Positions 48,064 through 59,900 of a stretch of DNA of 64,000 nucleotides are shown here, piece after piece; position 1 is the first letter of the stretch; each line of letters opens with the position of its first letter. Origin of the DNA: Archegozetes longisetosus (lineage: Eukaryota; Arthropoda; Arachnida; Sarcoptiformes; Trhypochthoniidae); NCBI GenBank assembly GCA_018873245.2, contig JAEMBT020000008.1, forward strand, positions 12,257,172 to 12,321,171, written 5' to 3'. A program made the position numbers and the translations under genes. A model generated the notes under the pieces. The model saw only the letters and a list, made by a program, of their open reading frames with translations. It was not told where the DNA came from and did no database searches.

Positions 48064-48552
48064 ATGAATGATAAATACATAGAACATAAAATATGTCTTT
48101 CAGAGAATCAAAAGAAAAATTTAGGTAAAGCAATAAATAATAAAAAGTCTCTAATTTTAAGATTAAGTAAAAATAGTTTGAATGGAGATATTCCTATTTT
48201 TTTAACAAATACACAAAAAAGTAATATTGATAAAGCTATTAAAAATAAAACTGGAATTGAGTTAAACTTAAGTAATGCACAATTACAAATGTTGAAAAAA
48301 CATGGTGGATTTTTACCTTTACTTCCTTTAATTCTAGGAGGTTTATCTGCAGTTGGTAGTCTAGCAGCAGGAGGTTCTCAAATAGCTAAAGCAGTTAATC
48401 AAGCTAAAGCTAATGAGAAACAGTTAGCAGAAACAAAGAGACACAATGAGATGATGGAGAGTAAACTGTTTAGTGGTAAAGGACTTTATAAGAAATGTGA
48501 TAAATGTCACGGAAAAGGTCTTTTTTTAGGGAAAAGTCCTTACACAAATTGA
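48064..48552 (+). CDS. pX-like virion protein with hydrophobic segment
   Basis: 162 residues, intact. The N-terminal 75 residues contain two repeats, each with LTNTQKSNIDKAI-like or LSENQKKNLGKAI-like sequence followed by a short strand. A glycine-rich hydrophobic segment follows (GGFLPLLPLILGGLSAVGSL, about 82-101), then a charged helix and a cysteine-containing tail (KKCDKCHGKG). Hydrophobic GGFLPLLP segments of this sort occur in proteins of Polintons and adintoviruses compared with adenovirus pX or protein VI, proposed to act on DNA packing or membranes. Two GKG motifs near the C terminus may be protease sites. It sits between the major capsid and protease genes. Confidence 0.65.
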   Translation: MNDKYIEHKICLSENQKKNLGKAINNKKSLILRLSKNSLNGDIPIFLTNTQKSNIDKAIKNKTGIELNLSNAQLQMLKKHGGFLPLLPLILGGLSAVGSLAAGGSQIAKAVNQAKANEKQLAETKRHNEMMESKLFSGKGLYKKCDKCHGKGLFLGKSPYTN

Positions 48553-48602
48553 AACCTCTATCAAACTTTGATAATATATAATAGATATATAATTTAGATA
48601 AT

Positions 48603-48959
48603 ATGGCAAAAGAGTTGAAAATAAAAAACTTTAGAGGAGTTTTTATGAGAGATACATTACCTCATAAAATTAAAGAAAAAGAATGTGGTATTGTTAATTT
48701 AGATTCAATTAAAAATGATGGAACACATTGGGTTTGTTATTATAAGGATAAAAATAACAAGTACTATTTTGATTCTTTTGGGTTAGATCCTCCTAATGAA
48801 ATTCAAAACTATTTAGGAGATAATATTTTAATGACTACTTTTCATATTCAAAAACTTGGAACAAATTATTGTGGACATTTATGTTTGAGAGTATTACATG
48901 AACTTAGCAATGGTCATTCTTTTCAAGATGTAATTCTAAATCTAATAAATGATGGATGA
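48603..48959 (+). CDS. Adenain-like cysteine protease
   Basis: 118 residues, intact. Ulp1/adenain-type protease that in adenoviruses processes capsid proteins during maturation. The catalytic residues are in the expected order: His42 in GTHWVCYY, Asp57 in YYFDSFG, Gln83 in HIQKLG and Cys90 in TNYCGHLCL. The length is short against adenovirus protease (about 200) but usual for Polintons. Its stop overlaps the start of the next gene by about 11 bp, so the two may be expressed together. Confidence 0.9.
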   Translation: MAKELKIKNFRGVFMRDTLPHKIKEKECGIVNLDSIKNDGTHWVCYYKDKNNKYYFDSFGLDPPNEIQNYLGDNILMTTFHIQKLGTNYCGHLCLRVLHELSNGHSFQDVILNLINDG

Positions 48960-49410
48960 AGGAAATATATATTATGATTTTGATACTATTCGAACAAATA
49001 GTATTATAGCAAATGATACTTCTGTTAAACTTGAAGGTGATTTAGAATTAACAGGTAATTTAAAAGTTAAAAGTATAGTGGAAGAGAACTCAAAACGTAT
49101 AATATTTGACAGAGAAATAGAAGTGAAACCTAATTCAGATATTGAAATTGATTTTAAATCTATAGAAACTGAATATTTTTATAATATGTGGATCATATTC
49201 AATAAAGGAGAATATTTTTATCAAAATCAATTCATTTATAATGAGAATAAGAGAAGCAAACCTAAAATAATAAACGCATTATATGAAAAATATTTGATAG
49301 AACTTAAAATTTCTGAAGAAAAGAGCGATAAACTAATGATAAGATTCAAGGGAAATACTGACTTAAGTTTGATAACTTCGATGAATATAAGAATTACAAT
49401 AGCAAATTGA
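48949..49410 (+). CDS. Uncharacterised beta-rich Polinton protein
   Basis: 153 residues starting MMDEGNIYYDFDTIRTNS. It alternates short charged and hydrophobic stretches, as in beta-sandwich proteins, and contains VKLEGDLELTGNLKVKSI, which resembles a single turn of a beta-helical spike. I do not recognise the family. It overlaps the protease gene and ends about 55 bp before the right repeat. It could be a second spike or a fibre tip; this is inferred only from composition and location. Confidence 0.5.
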   Translation: MMDEGNIYYDFDTIRTNSIIANDTSVKLEGDLELTGNLKVKSIVEENSKRIIFDREIEVKPNSDIEIDFKSIETEYFYNMWIIFNKGEYFYQNQFIYNENKRSKPKIINALYEKYLIELKISEEKSDKLMIRFKGNTDLSLITSMNIRITIAN

Positions 49411-49464
49411 AATTATAAATTATATGAGTCTTTTATATATTATATATCAATGTTTATTGTCGGA

Positions 49465-51276
49465 ATAACACGTCACACTACTATAAGCATGCGCATTCCA
49501 ATTCTCATCGATGAGAAAAAAATTTAGTAATGAGAATGAGTTTCATGACTGACGTATTTGATTTCATTTCAATGATGCAACTAAGAAATAAATCGCTCAG
49601 ATTAGATAATCTCTGTTACATTGTGAAAACTATAAATATTACTAAAAACACAATAGAACGTTGTCTAGACGTTTCCTTATCTAGAAATTACTAGAAGTTT
49701 ATAAAAATGATATGGAATGGGCATATAAGAATAGGACTTTCACAGATGTAGTGCTTTGTTTAGATATGGCTTATAAACATCTTTCTTATTTCATTCTTAA
49801 AGAGTAATAGAGATAAAAACTTTTTATGTTTATGAAAAAAGAAAAAAGTACTGAAATCAGGGACGGGCCGGGACGGGACGGGACGGGACAACTTTCACTT
49901 CTAGAAGTTTCTAGAGATGATAAGCTATACTATATATAAACATGTTTTTCATAGCTAAGTTACTATTTTTCATATTATATGTCGATTAATAACGGAGCTA
50001 ACAGAGTGTATAAGTTTTTAGATGAATGTGCTAAATCTATTCCTTCTGAAATTGACGATATTCAACGAAAATTATATCAACTTAAAATAAAAAGAAGCCG
50101 TGTTTTGGAAAACGTAAAGAAGACGAAACAACGCATTAAACTTCAACATGAAAAACTGGTATTTTATGAAACTGAACTTGATGCTATCAATCTTAATATT
50201 CAACAATATGAATGTATGACACGTCAGCCTATTGTAAATCATCCTCATATGAATCAATATATGGATCAACCTGACGATGATGAAACTGATATGAAATAAT
50301 TCTTTGTATCTTTTAATTGGTTGATGAGAAATAAATAATTTTGTCTAAAATTTTGAGTTCGCTTTTCATTTTGTGATAATATGAGTGTATTATAAATTTT
50401 TCAAGAAATTATGTGTCCAACGGGTACTGTTATCCGAAAGGTGGTGAGATGGAAGGGCACATCTTTTACACAAAATAACTAAGTTCTTAGTAGTATATAT
50501 TTTCTTTTAAAATACTACTTTTTAAAACTTTTTTTTGTATTATCACTGACTCATTTTACTTGTCTTGCTCTTTTTCATGATTTTTTTAATTTTTTAAAAA
50601 ATAAGGGAAGTACACAGTTTTACTTATATAGGTATTATTTTGATGCTAAAATACTATATTTTTTGATAATTTTACCTATTTTTTGAATTACTCAAAAAAG
50701 GTGAAAAAGGGTGAAAGGGTTAAATGAGTCGCCAATAGGTACACTTAAATATCATGGACTACACTGTTTAAGTAATAAAGTTAAGTTTACAGACCTGGCC
50801 CCAGGATCACCATATTTGATATGTGAACTCCACTCGAGCCTCCAGTCATATTGATACCCAACGCACGGTCTTATGTCCATCCACTAGGACCTAGACCTAA
50901 CTTTTTGTAGCTGGGCCCTAGGGTCCCAAGTAGGATATCGATGAACTCGTCTCATCGAGCTGAGTCCAACGATATATATATATTGAGGGCGTCGGGTCAC
51001 TGGAAGTACTCTGTCCCTGAATTGTATTATATAACCGACGACTACTTTACAGTACTTTAATTATTACAAATCCACACCCCGTGTTATTTTAATGGAAAAT
51101 TTTTGTTATTTTTTAATGAATTTTTAATATGAAAATGTCAATATATTTTTAAACCTTTTATTGGAAGTGATTGTCAATTATTCTAGTTTGTATATATCAA
51201 TTTTCATCATAATTGGATCATTCATTAAAGAGTCATACTTGATAACCCGACGGTAGATAGTATTGTCCATAGCTGT
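49465..51276. repeat. Polinton right terminal inverted repeat
   Basis: 1812 bp, inverted copy of 35538-37347. The inner edge is ATAACACGTCACACTAC (complement of the left inner edge) and the outer end CCATAGCTGT. A GC-rich run at about 49861-49890 has five-base units where the left arm has four-base units. Near-identity of the arms indicates recent insertion or ongoing conversion between them. Confidence 0.95.
49979..50299 (+). CDS. Coiled-coil protein of the Polinton repeat, right copy
   Basis: 106 residues, identical in sequence to the protein encoded at 36517-36837 and in mirrored position. Transcribed outward toward the right end. The coiled-coil middle (about 25-80) includes KRSRVLENVKKTKQRIKLQH; the tail is acidic. 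Keeping two open identical copies suggests it is used or very young. Function unknown. Confidence 0.65.
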   Translation: MSINNGANRVYKFLDECAKSIPSEIDDIQRKLYQLKIKRSRVLENVKKTKQRIKLQHEKLVFYETELDAINLNIQQYECMTRQPIVNHPHMNQYMDQPDDDETDMK

Positions 51277-51422
51277 ATATTTGATAAATAAGCTGTTTTT
51301 GCATCCTCTCTATTGCTTAACACAGTTAAACCTTTAAAAGTTGAGATTAACTAAATGTCTTTGCTACAAGCAAACTATCATTAATTCTGATCAGCTAGAA
51401 TACTATTTTTTGTCTATTCACC

Positions 51423-51835
51423 TTAACCCTAGAACGGTATTTCATGGGTCAAAATGACCCAAAGGTCTATAAAAATTGTTATAATTTTTTAATGCAATTT
51501 CCAATGTTAATAAAACTAATAGTATTTTTAAATGAGTATATTTAGATCATATAGAGCAGTAAATTGATTATTTACAAATTTTATATTTAAATTTAATCGT
51601 GTTTAAATTTAGTTCTATTTGAGTTTAAGCCATAAATTTGTATAAGAAAATAGTTTTCACTCAAACATTAAACTGATTGCATCAACAATGATGACACTAA
51701 AAAAGTACAAAACACGCTAACTGTTATATATCCTAACCCTTACGATAATATACTTTTCCAAATGAGTCGATGGATCAAAAAGACCCTATTTTACTGGAAT
51801 CGTTAGTCAAAATCGTTTTACCGTTTAAGGGTTAA
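51423..51835. mobile_element. piggyBac-type MITE with TTAA ends
   Basis: 413 bp including TTAA at both ends (51423-51426 and 51832-51835), the target duplication of piggyBac elements. The inverted ends read CCCTAGAACGGTA on the left and CCCTTAAACGGTA on the right. The interior starts with the palindrome-like TGGGTCAAAATGACCCA and has no gene. Non-autonomous. Confidence 0.75.
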
Positions 51836-52510
51836 AGATGGTTACTCTTGTATATGAAAAAGGTTTCTGTCTTTTATCGACCCTTAATATATAATGTTCG
51901 GACTAAAACTTTTTAGTTTTTCATACTAAGTTATATACTACTACAAAGGTAATAAAGGGCTACTCCGAACACTATATATTAAGCTTGACATAAGGGATTG
52001 GAGATTTTCAATTTTTAGAAAAATTATTAAACAATAACATAAAATCAGTTTAAACCTACCGATAAACATACTTGATTGCTTTGACTCAACATACCAAATA
52101 TCATAATTCTATCTTTAATAGTTTCGGAGTTATAAGCTTCCAAAATTTTAAGGTTTTTTTAGTTTTTAGACCCTTTGCGATGAGATATGAAAAATATTTA
52201 GGTGCTATTATCCTTCACTCACCCACCTTAAAGTGATGGTCAAGTCACCATGTTTGAACTCAACCGGGTGCCAACTCATCATGGAACTCCGGACAACCTC
52301 TTTGAAACTAAATTTAAAGCTATTATTTATTGGTGGACAGTACCTTATAAAAACTTTTAAGCACAAAACAAGTTTTTACTGGTTCTAAAAATGGCGTATT
52401 TATTATAAATATATTGATTTTTTCACTTTTAAGTTTGACTTTATTCAAGTGTCGTTTAATTTGCTTTAAAATGGATAAAATACCACAAAACTTCTCAACT
52501 TTAATCAACT

Positions 52511-53090
52511 TAATTGTGCGAAAATACCCAAGCGATCTTTCATTTGATTATGAAAAATAATGAGTAAAATGTTTTCAAGAAATTAATTTCGATTATAAAC
52601 AAGGAAATTATAGTTTAAGTCTATCTCATATCGAAAAATCGCTAAAATAATAAAGAATTAAATGGAAACTCATCTCAACCTTTAATTTCCGAATCTTTTA
52701 AAAATGCGGAATTTAATCAAAATAAGAACGAATATTATGTTGATTTGGCGAAATGCCAACTGGAATGTAATATTCCATTAATGAAATTTCATAATCCTTT
52801 TTAAAACAATTTTTAAATAAGTATACAATACGCAGCACTCCGTGTTCGCGAACATTAAGAAATTATGTTCCAAACATTAACTATTTAACAATTGAGAAAA
52901 TAAAAAAAAATGCTTATGCACTATCCTATTTATTTGGTCGTGGATGAGGCTACCGATATGTAAAGATACGTATTTAATGTCATGATGGAATCGCTAAACG
53001 GGAATACTTCTAAATTAATGCTTATATAAACAAAATTCTCGATGAAACTGGTAATTCAACAGTTTAGCAAAGATAATCTTAATAGTACTC
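52511..53090 (+). pseudogene. CGGBP1-like hAT transposase relic
   Basis: Plus-strand pieces in several frames match the protein at 32461-33866. IVRKYPSDLSFDY is near 52511. A segment with YYVDLAKCQLECNIPLMKFH is near 52740. YPIYLVVDEATDM is near 52930 and SLNGNTSKLM near 52995. These are the finger-proximal region and the first acidic motif of the same family. Several stops and frame changes and no C-terminal dimerisation domain show an old truncated copy. Confidence 0.55.
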
Positions 53091-53819
53091 GATGTAGGGG
53101 TCTAACCATGTATTACATGCCCATACTTTATTCATAAATTACATAAAAGATTAATTTTTTTAAAAATTCAAAAAATAGTTTCACCCGTAGGTAGCCCCTA
53201 CAGACGCGCAAGTTTTATATCATCGGACTCAGGATATCGAGCTGAGCATTTTGATACCTCACTTGATCAATTATCACAAGTAGTTCTCGAGATATCCATC
53301 TTTGTTTGGTTCAGTATCTCGTAACGGATAAGCCTGGATTTCTCGAGTCGCAACTCAAACAAGTCTGACATGAACTAAGGGAGAATAGGTTAGTTCGCGA
53401 AGCGACATAACTGATTATACTTTAGTTCAAGTCAAGTTTGGTTTGGGTTACAACTTGATAAAACCATGGGCTGCATTCTGGAAACTTTGCAAAAATGTAC
53501 AGTAAGGACGGATGGTTTGCGATCAATTATTTGCAATCGCCTTATGTTTTGCAATTTGCAATCGTTCGAGAATGTTGCCCCAGGTTTATCCATTTTTGGG
53601 GGGCTAGGTCTGGGTGGCCAGAAGTGGTCTGGTTAGGGTTAGAAGTGGTCAAGTGCGACATCAAAATATTCAGCTGAGCGAACTGGGAATATTGGTATGG
53701 GTTGATGGGTAAATGCGGAGGTGGATTAGGTGGGGATAGGGTCTGGGTGGACTGATTTTTAGAACGTAGTTTATCAACGAAATATAGAATGTAGTATATC
53801 GTTAGACACCTCACATCGA

Positions 53820-54260
53820 GTATTATTAGGGTCTATCATCAAAAATAACCACCCGGCTCAACAACCTTAGTCTATCGATACCCCACTTGGGATCCTAAGA
53901 AATAGCTACAAAATGCTTATAGATAGACCCTAGGTTAGGTTAGGTTATGGTTCCAAGTTGAGCACTAATGGACTGAAGCTATTAAATGAAGTTCGCGTAT
54001 CAAATATGATGAGCCCAGGTCCAGCCCTTAGAGACTTAGATTCAACTTTTCGTAGCTACACCTTAGAATCCCAAGTTGGGTATCGATAGACTAAGGTTGT
54101 TGAGTAGAGTTAGCATTCCAAATATGGCATACCTGAGTCCCGTCTTTAGATACATAAGCCCAACTTTTCGTAATTAGGTCCTAGGGACCCAGTAGGGTTT
54201 CGATGAACTCAGGTTGTCAAGACGAGTATATATATATAGGTGGTTCCGTCCTAGGACCTC
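53820..54260. repeat. Diverged satellite-like repeats related to Polinton repeat
   Basis: About three diverged units of roughly 115-120 bp, one inverted. They share blocks such as GTATCGATAGACTAAGGTTG, CAACTTTTCGTAGCTA and ATCAAATATG. A similar block order occurs within the Polinton inverted repeats (about 35840-36030 and 50785-50975), for example AACTTTTTGTAGCTGGG followed by TCCCAAGTAGG and ATCGATGAACTC. A run of three TTAGG units lies at 53931-53947. Preceding DNA (53600-53760) is G-rich and may be part of the same array. Confidence 0.55.
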
Positions 54261-56984
54261 CCATGTGGGCGGAGCACGATAAGTAAAACCTAACCATTAA
54301 ATTTATAAGTAAACCCAATAACTATGACCAGCGGCGTTTGACAAAATATGCTCCTGTAGCTTATGCTTATGTCTGTAGAAGTTGAGAGATCTCTTCTTTC
54401 TTCATTATAAGGTTTTGGCCGATGACAGAAAAATTACTTTTACCTAATTCTATATCAAAAAGTCGGGTTGAACACGATCGAGTATACTTTACTTTCTAAA
54501 GTAATTTTTTTACACTTATATAACTTGTACGTTTTATTTTAATATAGATAATAGACTTCGAATAAATGAGAACTATTATTTAATAAGTATTATGTTATGA
54601 CTTTGTTACACAAAGTAAGAAATAGTAATAACTAACGATTAACAATTAACGTTTTATGATTTTAAAATTACTGTTACACAACTTCTCTGGTCTTTTATAG
54701 TTTTTGATTCTCGTAATAAAGTTATTTTATCTGAAAACAAAAAATGTCTGTGTTTTTCTGTGATTTGGGTAAATAATACTTTACAATTATTTATCAGTCA
54801 AGTGAAAAGTAAGATTTTGTACTGTAACCATAAAGATAATTACTAATTACAAATAAAAGTTGTAAAGTACACTTTCTATTTTACTACAGATTTACTTTAT
54901 TATATTCTAAGGTTAATCTCATAAGATGACTAACTAAGCAAGCATAGAAACTATAAGCAATATTTTTTATATTTCACAATGTGTAAGGATCAATTATTTT
55001 TTCATTTTTTTATTTGAATTTTTATTACATTACCTTTTGAGAAAAGTTAAAATATTTTAGGGATAAAAGTGCTTTACCATATTCAATACCTTTTGTATAT
55101 TATAACTCGTAAAATAACAGTTTGAGCGTTTTGTTTTGATATTTTGGTTTAGAGCCAAGAAAGCTGCGATTTAATTTCAACGATTAAGATTTAAATATTT
55201 TAAAAATAATTGTTTAGCGTCTATAAAACTTTGTTTCACTATTCGGTGAATTAGCAATAAAACGAATGTTTTTCAATATTCATTTTGGTATTCGGCAATC
55301 ATATTGCAATAATTTTTAGTTAACGATGTTTAAATTTTTTTGTATATAAAAATTGATTTGAGAAGTCATTTTACATAAATTAGTTTATATGACCAATTGT
55401 AATTTACTTTTTTGTTGCTGTTGCGAATTAAGGAAATCAGGTGTTTTAAAGTTTTTGAGACAATCTCTCTTAATCCTTTATGTATTTTCTTAGTTTAAGA
55501 TTCTTTAAAGTGTACAGACATTGGTCATGATTTGCAGATTACTTAATCATAAGAATGACTTAATTGATCAAATGCTTTTTTGCTCAATCTAGTTACTTAA
55601 TAGCATTTATAATTCAAAGCTAAATACTTAACCTGAGAAATATGTCCAACATATGTAAAGTTAACGAACTTTTTTTTTAAAAGGTAGTTTTATTTAGAGT
55701 TAACTCTTCGTGTTCCCTCTTTAAAAACTGAACTGAAATCAGATTTTTATTTGTATATAAGGTATGAAAATACAATAAAAGTGTTATCGATCTGAAAGAG
55801 ATAAGACTTCTGGCAACTCTAAATATTTTAATCCGTCGCTTCCATCCCTATAAGGTTAATACTTAAAACTTTTCACCTGTTTACTCCAAATAAGTTAGAG
55901 AGCTTAGAGTAAACTGCAAAGTACAAAATAAATTAGACTTGTAAAACTCATTACCTATACACATAAAATTCTCAAAATGTTAAATGATGTGTTGAAAAAT
56001 GCATGACCTATTCGGAAATAGTTGTTTTATAAAAGTAAAAAAATAAAAACTATGAATAGATATAGAGTCTAAAGTAACTCATTTAAAATGTCTATATTCA
56101 ACTTTATTCCCATAAGGAATTAGAATAAAATACATCGAATATAAAATAAATTGAATATAATACAAATTATATATTTTAAAGTATAACATATATAAGCTTT
56201 GTAAAGGAAGTATTAAAAAGTTGAGCTTAAATCAGGTTTACAAAAGTGATTGACCTAGCAATCAATATGAATATATATATATAGTAATAATTCCTCAGTC
56301 GAAATAAACTCATTCGAAAATGAAGTGATTTGCTTATGACAGACCAAATAAGAAAACCATTAAAGGTTACAATTAAGATAAACAAAGATTTAATAGTTTT
56401 GTTTGGAATGAATTGTTGATGACAATTAGAAAACCTGGGGATTGAGTGCTTATACTTACAATATCAAGTGGGGTCAAGAATAAATTTCTGAGGCTGAGTT
56501 TTCGTTACTGAATTAACATGCTACGATACATTTTATCTATTAAATGAATATTCAAACTAGTAAATTCTTTTCATTATATTTTATCTAAGATTAGACCTTT
56601 TAATAGTCAAGTTCCAATTTATTTTCAAACTTGATGAATGAATCAAACTTGTAAAGCGTACGGTGTATATAATAGTTTTTTCACAGATGAGTATACAGCA
56701 TACAATTAAAAAATGTCATATTTCTTGATTCATTGTACTTTAATTTTCTCATGAAATTGGATATAAATGAAAATACTGACACAAATTCTAATCTTCAATA
56801 TTTTACCATTTTAATGAATTTTTCTATCAATATTTAGCAAGTCGTTAGTTCAATCGAAGACTAAATCTTTCAAATTATAATATCATTAATAAAAAATATT
56901 AATTTCTAAATTTAATTTCTATTCATGTAATTAATTTGAAGTTTAACTTACAAAATACGTTTTAAAATCAATATTTGATTTTGA
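54261..56984. other. Long AT-rich intergenic stretch, nothing supported
   Basis: No open frame of note, no clear inverted repeat and no RNA gene recognised on either strand. It separates the satellite-like block from the second ABCG locus. Confidence 0.4.
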
Positions 56985-59900
56985 AATTATAGCTTTATAT
57001 AAGACCAGGTATGCAAGCATTCGATGATTCCAATGCTCTCACAGCTCTATCACGCACTTCTTTATCTTTTTGCGTTCAGAAAAATCATTAGCTTTCAGTA
57101 CAAGTGTAATAAGTGCTAAACTTTTGAGAAATATGGATTGATATATCAAAATTCTAGCGTTTCTATAGAAATCACTATTTTCTAGCTGAAGATATACATG
57201 ACTGCCGAAAATTCAGTATCAGAACAACGGTCAAAACCATAAATCAAAACTAAAAGACTCTCAAATGCGAGCTTAAAAATAGACATGTTACTGAACCATT
57301 GAAGTGCATAATGAAGTTCTTTGATCGGTAAAACGAAATTGCATAATACGAACATGAATACAGACACTTCTACTGATAGAAAGGCTGCGATTTTTGCGTT
57401 TTCGTTGAAAATTATTCCGAATATATGTCCATAACTTTGGACACAGAAAATACCAAGTGTTAAGAAGTATAGATAACCAATGAATATAGTGTTTCCCTCG
57501 TATATGTCACTGAAGTAAGCATAGAATATGATTGTGATAAGTAATGGCACAAATTCGACGATAGCTTTAGCCCAATAGTAAGATCCTGTGCTATACCATC
57601 CTTGAGAAAAATAAAATTTTGCTCAGATTTATTTGTAAGAATAGAAAGAAATTTAAAATATTAACTTTGGTTCAATTTCATGAACTTTAGCTTAAAGCTG
57701 GGATGTTATTAATAAATACATACCATTTCTTTGTTCAACCAAAAATACTTTCACATCCGGAATAAAAGTCATAGTTGTGGTCATAATTTGTACGAAGAAA
57801 ATAAAACATGGGATGAAACAGTTATACGTTATGTTCTGAGATATAAGAGACTCTTCATGTAATTTCTCAACTGTTTTGTTGCACGTGTTTTCAAAATCAT
57901 CTTCAAAACTGATACAACCGCTTGGCTTTGCCATATCTTGATTAAAGAGAAGTTTCAGAGTATATCCCATAAATGTGATGAAAATCAACTGCAATAATAA
58001 TAGTTTCCAATATCTGATAGTATAAGTTGTAGTTCGTAACAATAAGTTCCAGAAATCCATAATTTTGAATCTTTGGCTTCTGATTCGTATTCCATCGGCA
58101 AATAGTTTTGTTTCATCAGAACAACGCATAAGTATTGTCTCATTTTCTTCTGAAGTCTTGTTTGATAATTGGATAACATGTTTATCTTCTATTCCATTGC
58201 AGGCGTACTTAAGTAAAACCTCAATAGGAAACTGATTCAAACTGCAATTTATTTCACATTGATTTAAATGTGATTTTAGCGATCGTGGTGGACCTGAATA
58301 TATGCAAAGTCCACCTTTGCTAAGACATATAACTTGTCGAACATCATAAGTAAGTCTTTGTTTGGCTGATGTATACTTGTTATAACAGTTATGTTATGAT
58401 TTCGTGACAAACACTTTAAGCATTTAATGACCTGAAAATTTATTCGACATGAATATATCTGAATATTCTAACTACTCAAGATACTTACCACTTCTGCAGC
58501 ATTGCTGTCGAGACCACTGGTTGGTTCATCGATACACATAAGATTGGGTTTGATTTGTGAAGTCATTTCCATAGCCAAGACCAGTCGTTTCTGTTCTCCC
58601 CCACTACAATTCTCAACACAAGTGTCCCCGATATCACTGATCAATAATTCGTCCATTAATTCTTTAACGATATTCTCGTGATCTACTTTGTTGTCACTGT
58701 TTTTGAGTTTGGATGCATAAATCAAAGCCTGTTTTGCTGTGAGTCCACAAATTAAATGTTCGGTTACGTCTTGGTTTATAAAACAGGTACGAATCCTCTT
58801 AAATCTACTCAAATAGATCTGTGTTTCATCACTGAGAAAGTCTTGATATCTTCCATTAATACATCTCAATAATGATGTCTTTCCTGCACCTGAAGGTCCC
58901 ATAAGTGCATTAAGAGATCCAAATTCGACGCATCCACTCAATTGTCTCAGAATTATCTTTTCTTTCCTGAATATCTTTTTAGGGATTTTGAAAGTCAGAT
59001 CAACCCATGCAACACTAATCATATGGTTTTCTACTTTTCCAGATATAATTTCAGTAAATGTTGTCTCTCTATTTTCTCCTCTTTTAGTCTGAATATTAAT
59101 TACAGAATTTTTTTTCAGATCACAAACTTCTAAATCTTGTTTCTGATTCCTTCGGGACAAAATATTCTGAATACAATTAGGCTTTGCTTTCTTCAGAAGA
59201 GTATTGCTTCTCAAATAAAGTACAATAAAAGTCATTGTACTTAAAGTGAAGAAATAAACTATTAAATATTTGATATAATCATGGAAAAGGTCATCATTCA
59301 AATCAAACTTGAAAAGTACAATCGATAACTGATCAGAAGAACAACGACCCAACCCATAGATGATTATGAGACCAGAATTGAAGACATATTTAACATACGA
59401 TAGGTTACTGATCAATTGGAGAATTTGAGGCATTTCCTTAATGGGTATAAGAAGATTGCAAAATATAAAAAAACATGTAAATAATCCTATTGCAACTTCA
59501 ATGGCTATTAATTCATATTTAGCTAAAACAATTCCTACGAAAAAACCCAATCCTTGTGTGCAAAGCATACCAATTGTTATTACGAACATGTACCACAAAA
59601 GTCTTTCTTTTTCATAGTATTGTCCGCTTGAGACAAAATTGAGAAATGCGAAACTTATTGAATATATAATTGTTGGCAAAAGTTCGACAATAGTTTTGGT
59701 TATATAGAACACTCCTGTACTGTACCATCCTATCAAACAATAAATTTAGATATTTTTATTTTAATTAAAATAATCTTTATAGAAATAACTTATAGAAAAC
59801 TAAAGTATTAGAAAATTTTTAATTCATTCTATTCCTATCTATGCTTTGTATCAATTAGAAAGTTGATTTTTATCTAATTTCAGTTTAACATTCTCTATGA

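Larger units (their letters stand above)
35538..51276. mobile_element. Polinton/Maverick, about 15.7 kb
   Basis: A self-synthesising DNA transposon with virus-like gene content. It is bounded by inverted repeats of about 1.81 kb, ending ACAGCTATGG read inward. It carries the hallmark Polinton set: protein-primed polymerase B, retroviral-type integrase, A32-like ATPase, adenain-like protease, and major and minor capsid proteins, plus accessory genes. Rightward genes are the polymerase, ATPase, fibre-like, major capsid, pX-like and protease. Leftward genes are the integrase, PLA2 protein, a small protein and the penton. At least five genes are broken, so this copy is probably not autonomous. 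ATATTT occurs at 51277-51282 and at 35528-35533 and may be the 6 bp target duplication, although four bases (ACAT) separate the left copy from the inverted repeat. Confidence 0.95.

Noticed and set aside
53542-53814. Proline-rich 90-residue frame on the minus strand
   Set aside because: It lies over G-rich repeat-like DNA on the plus strand; composition explains the open frame and no domain is seen.
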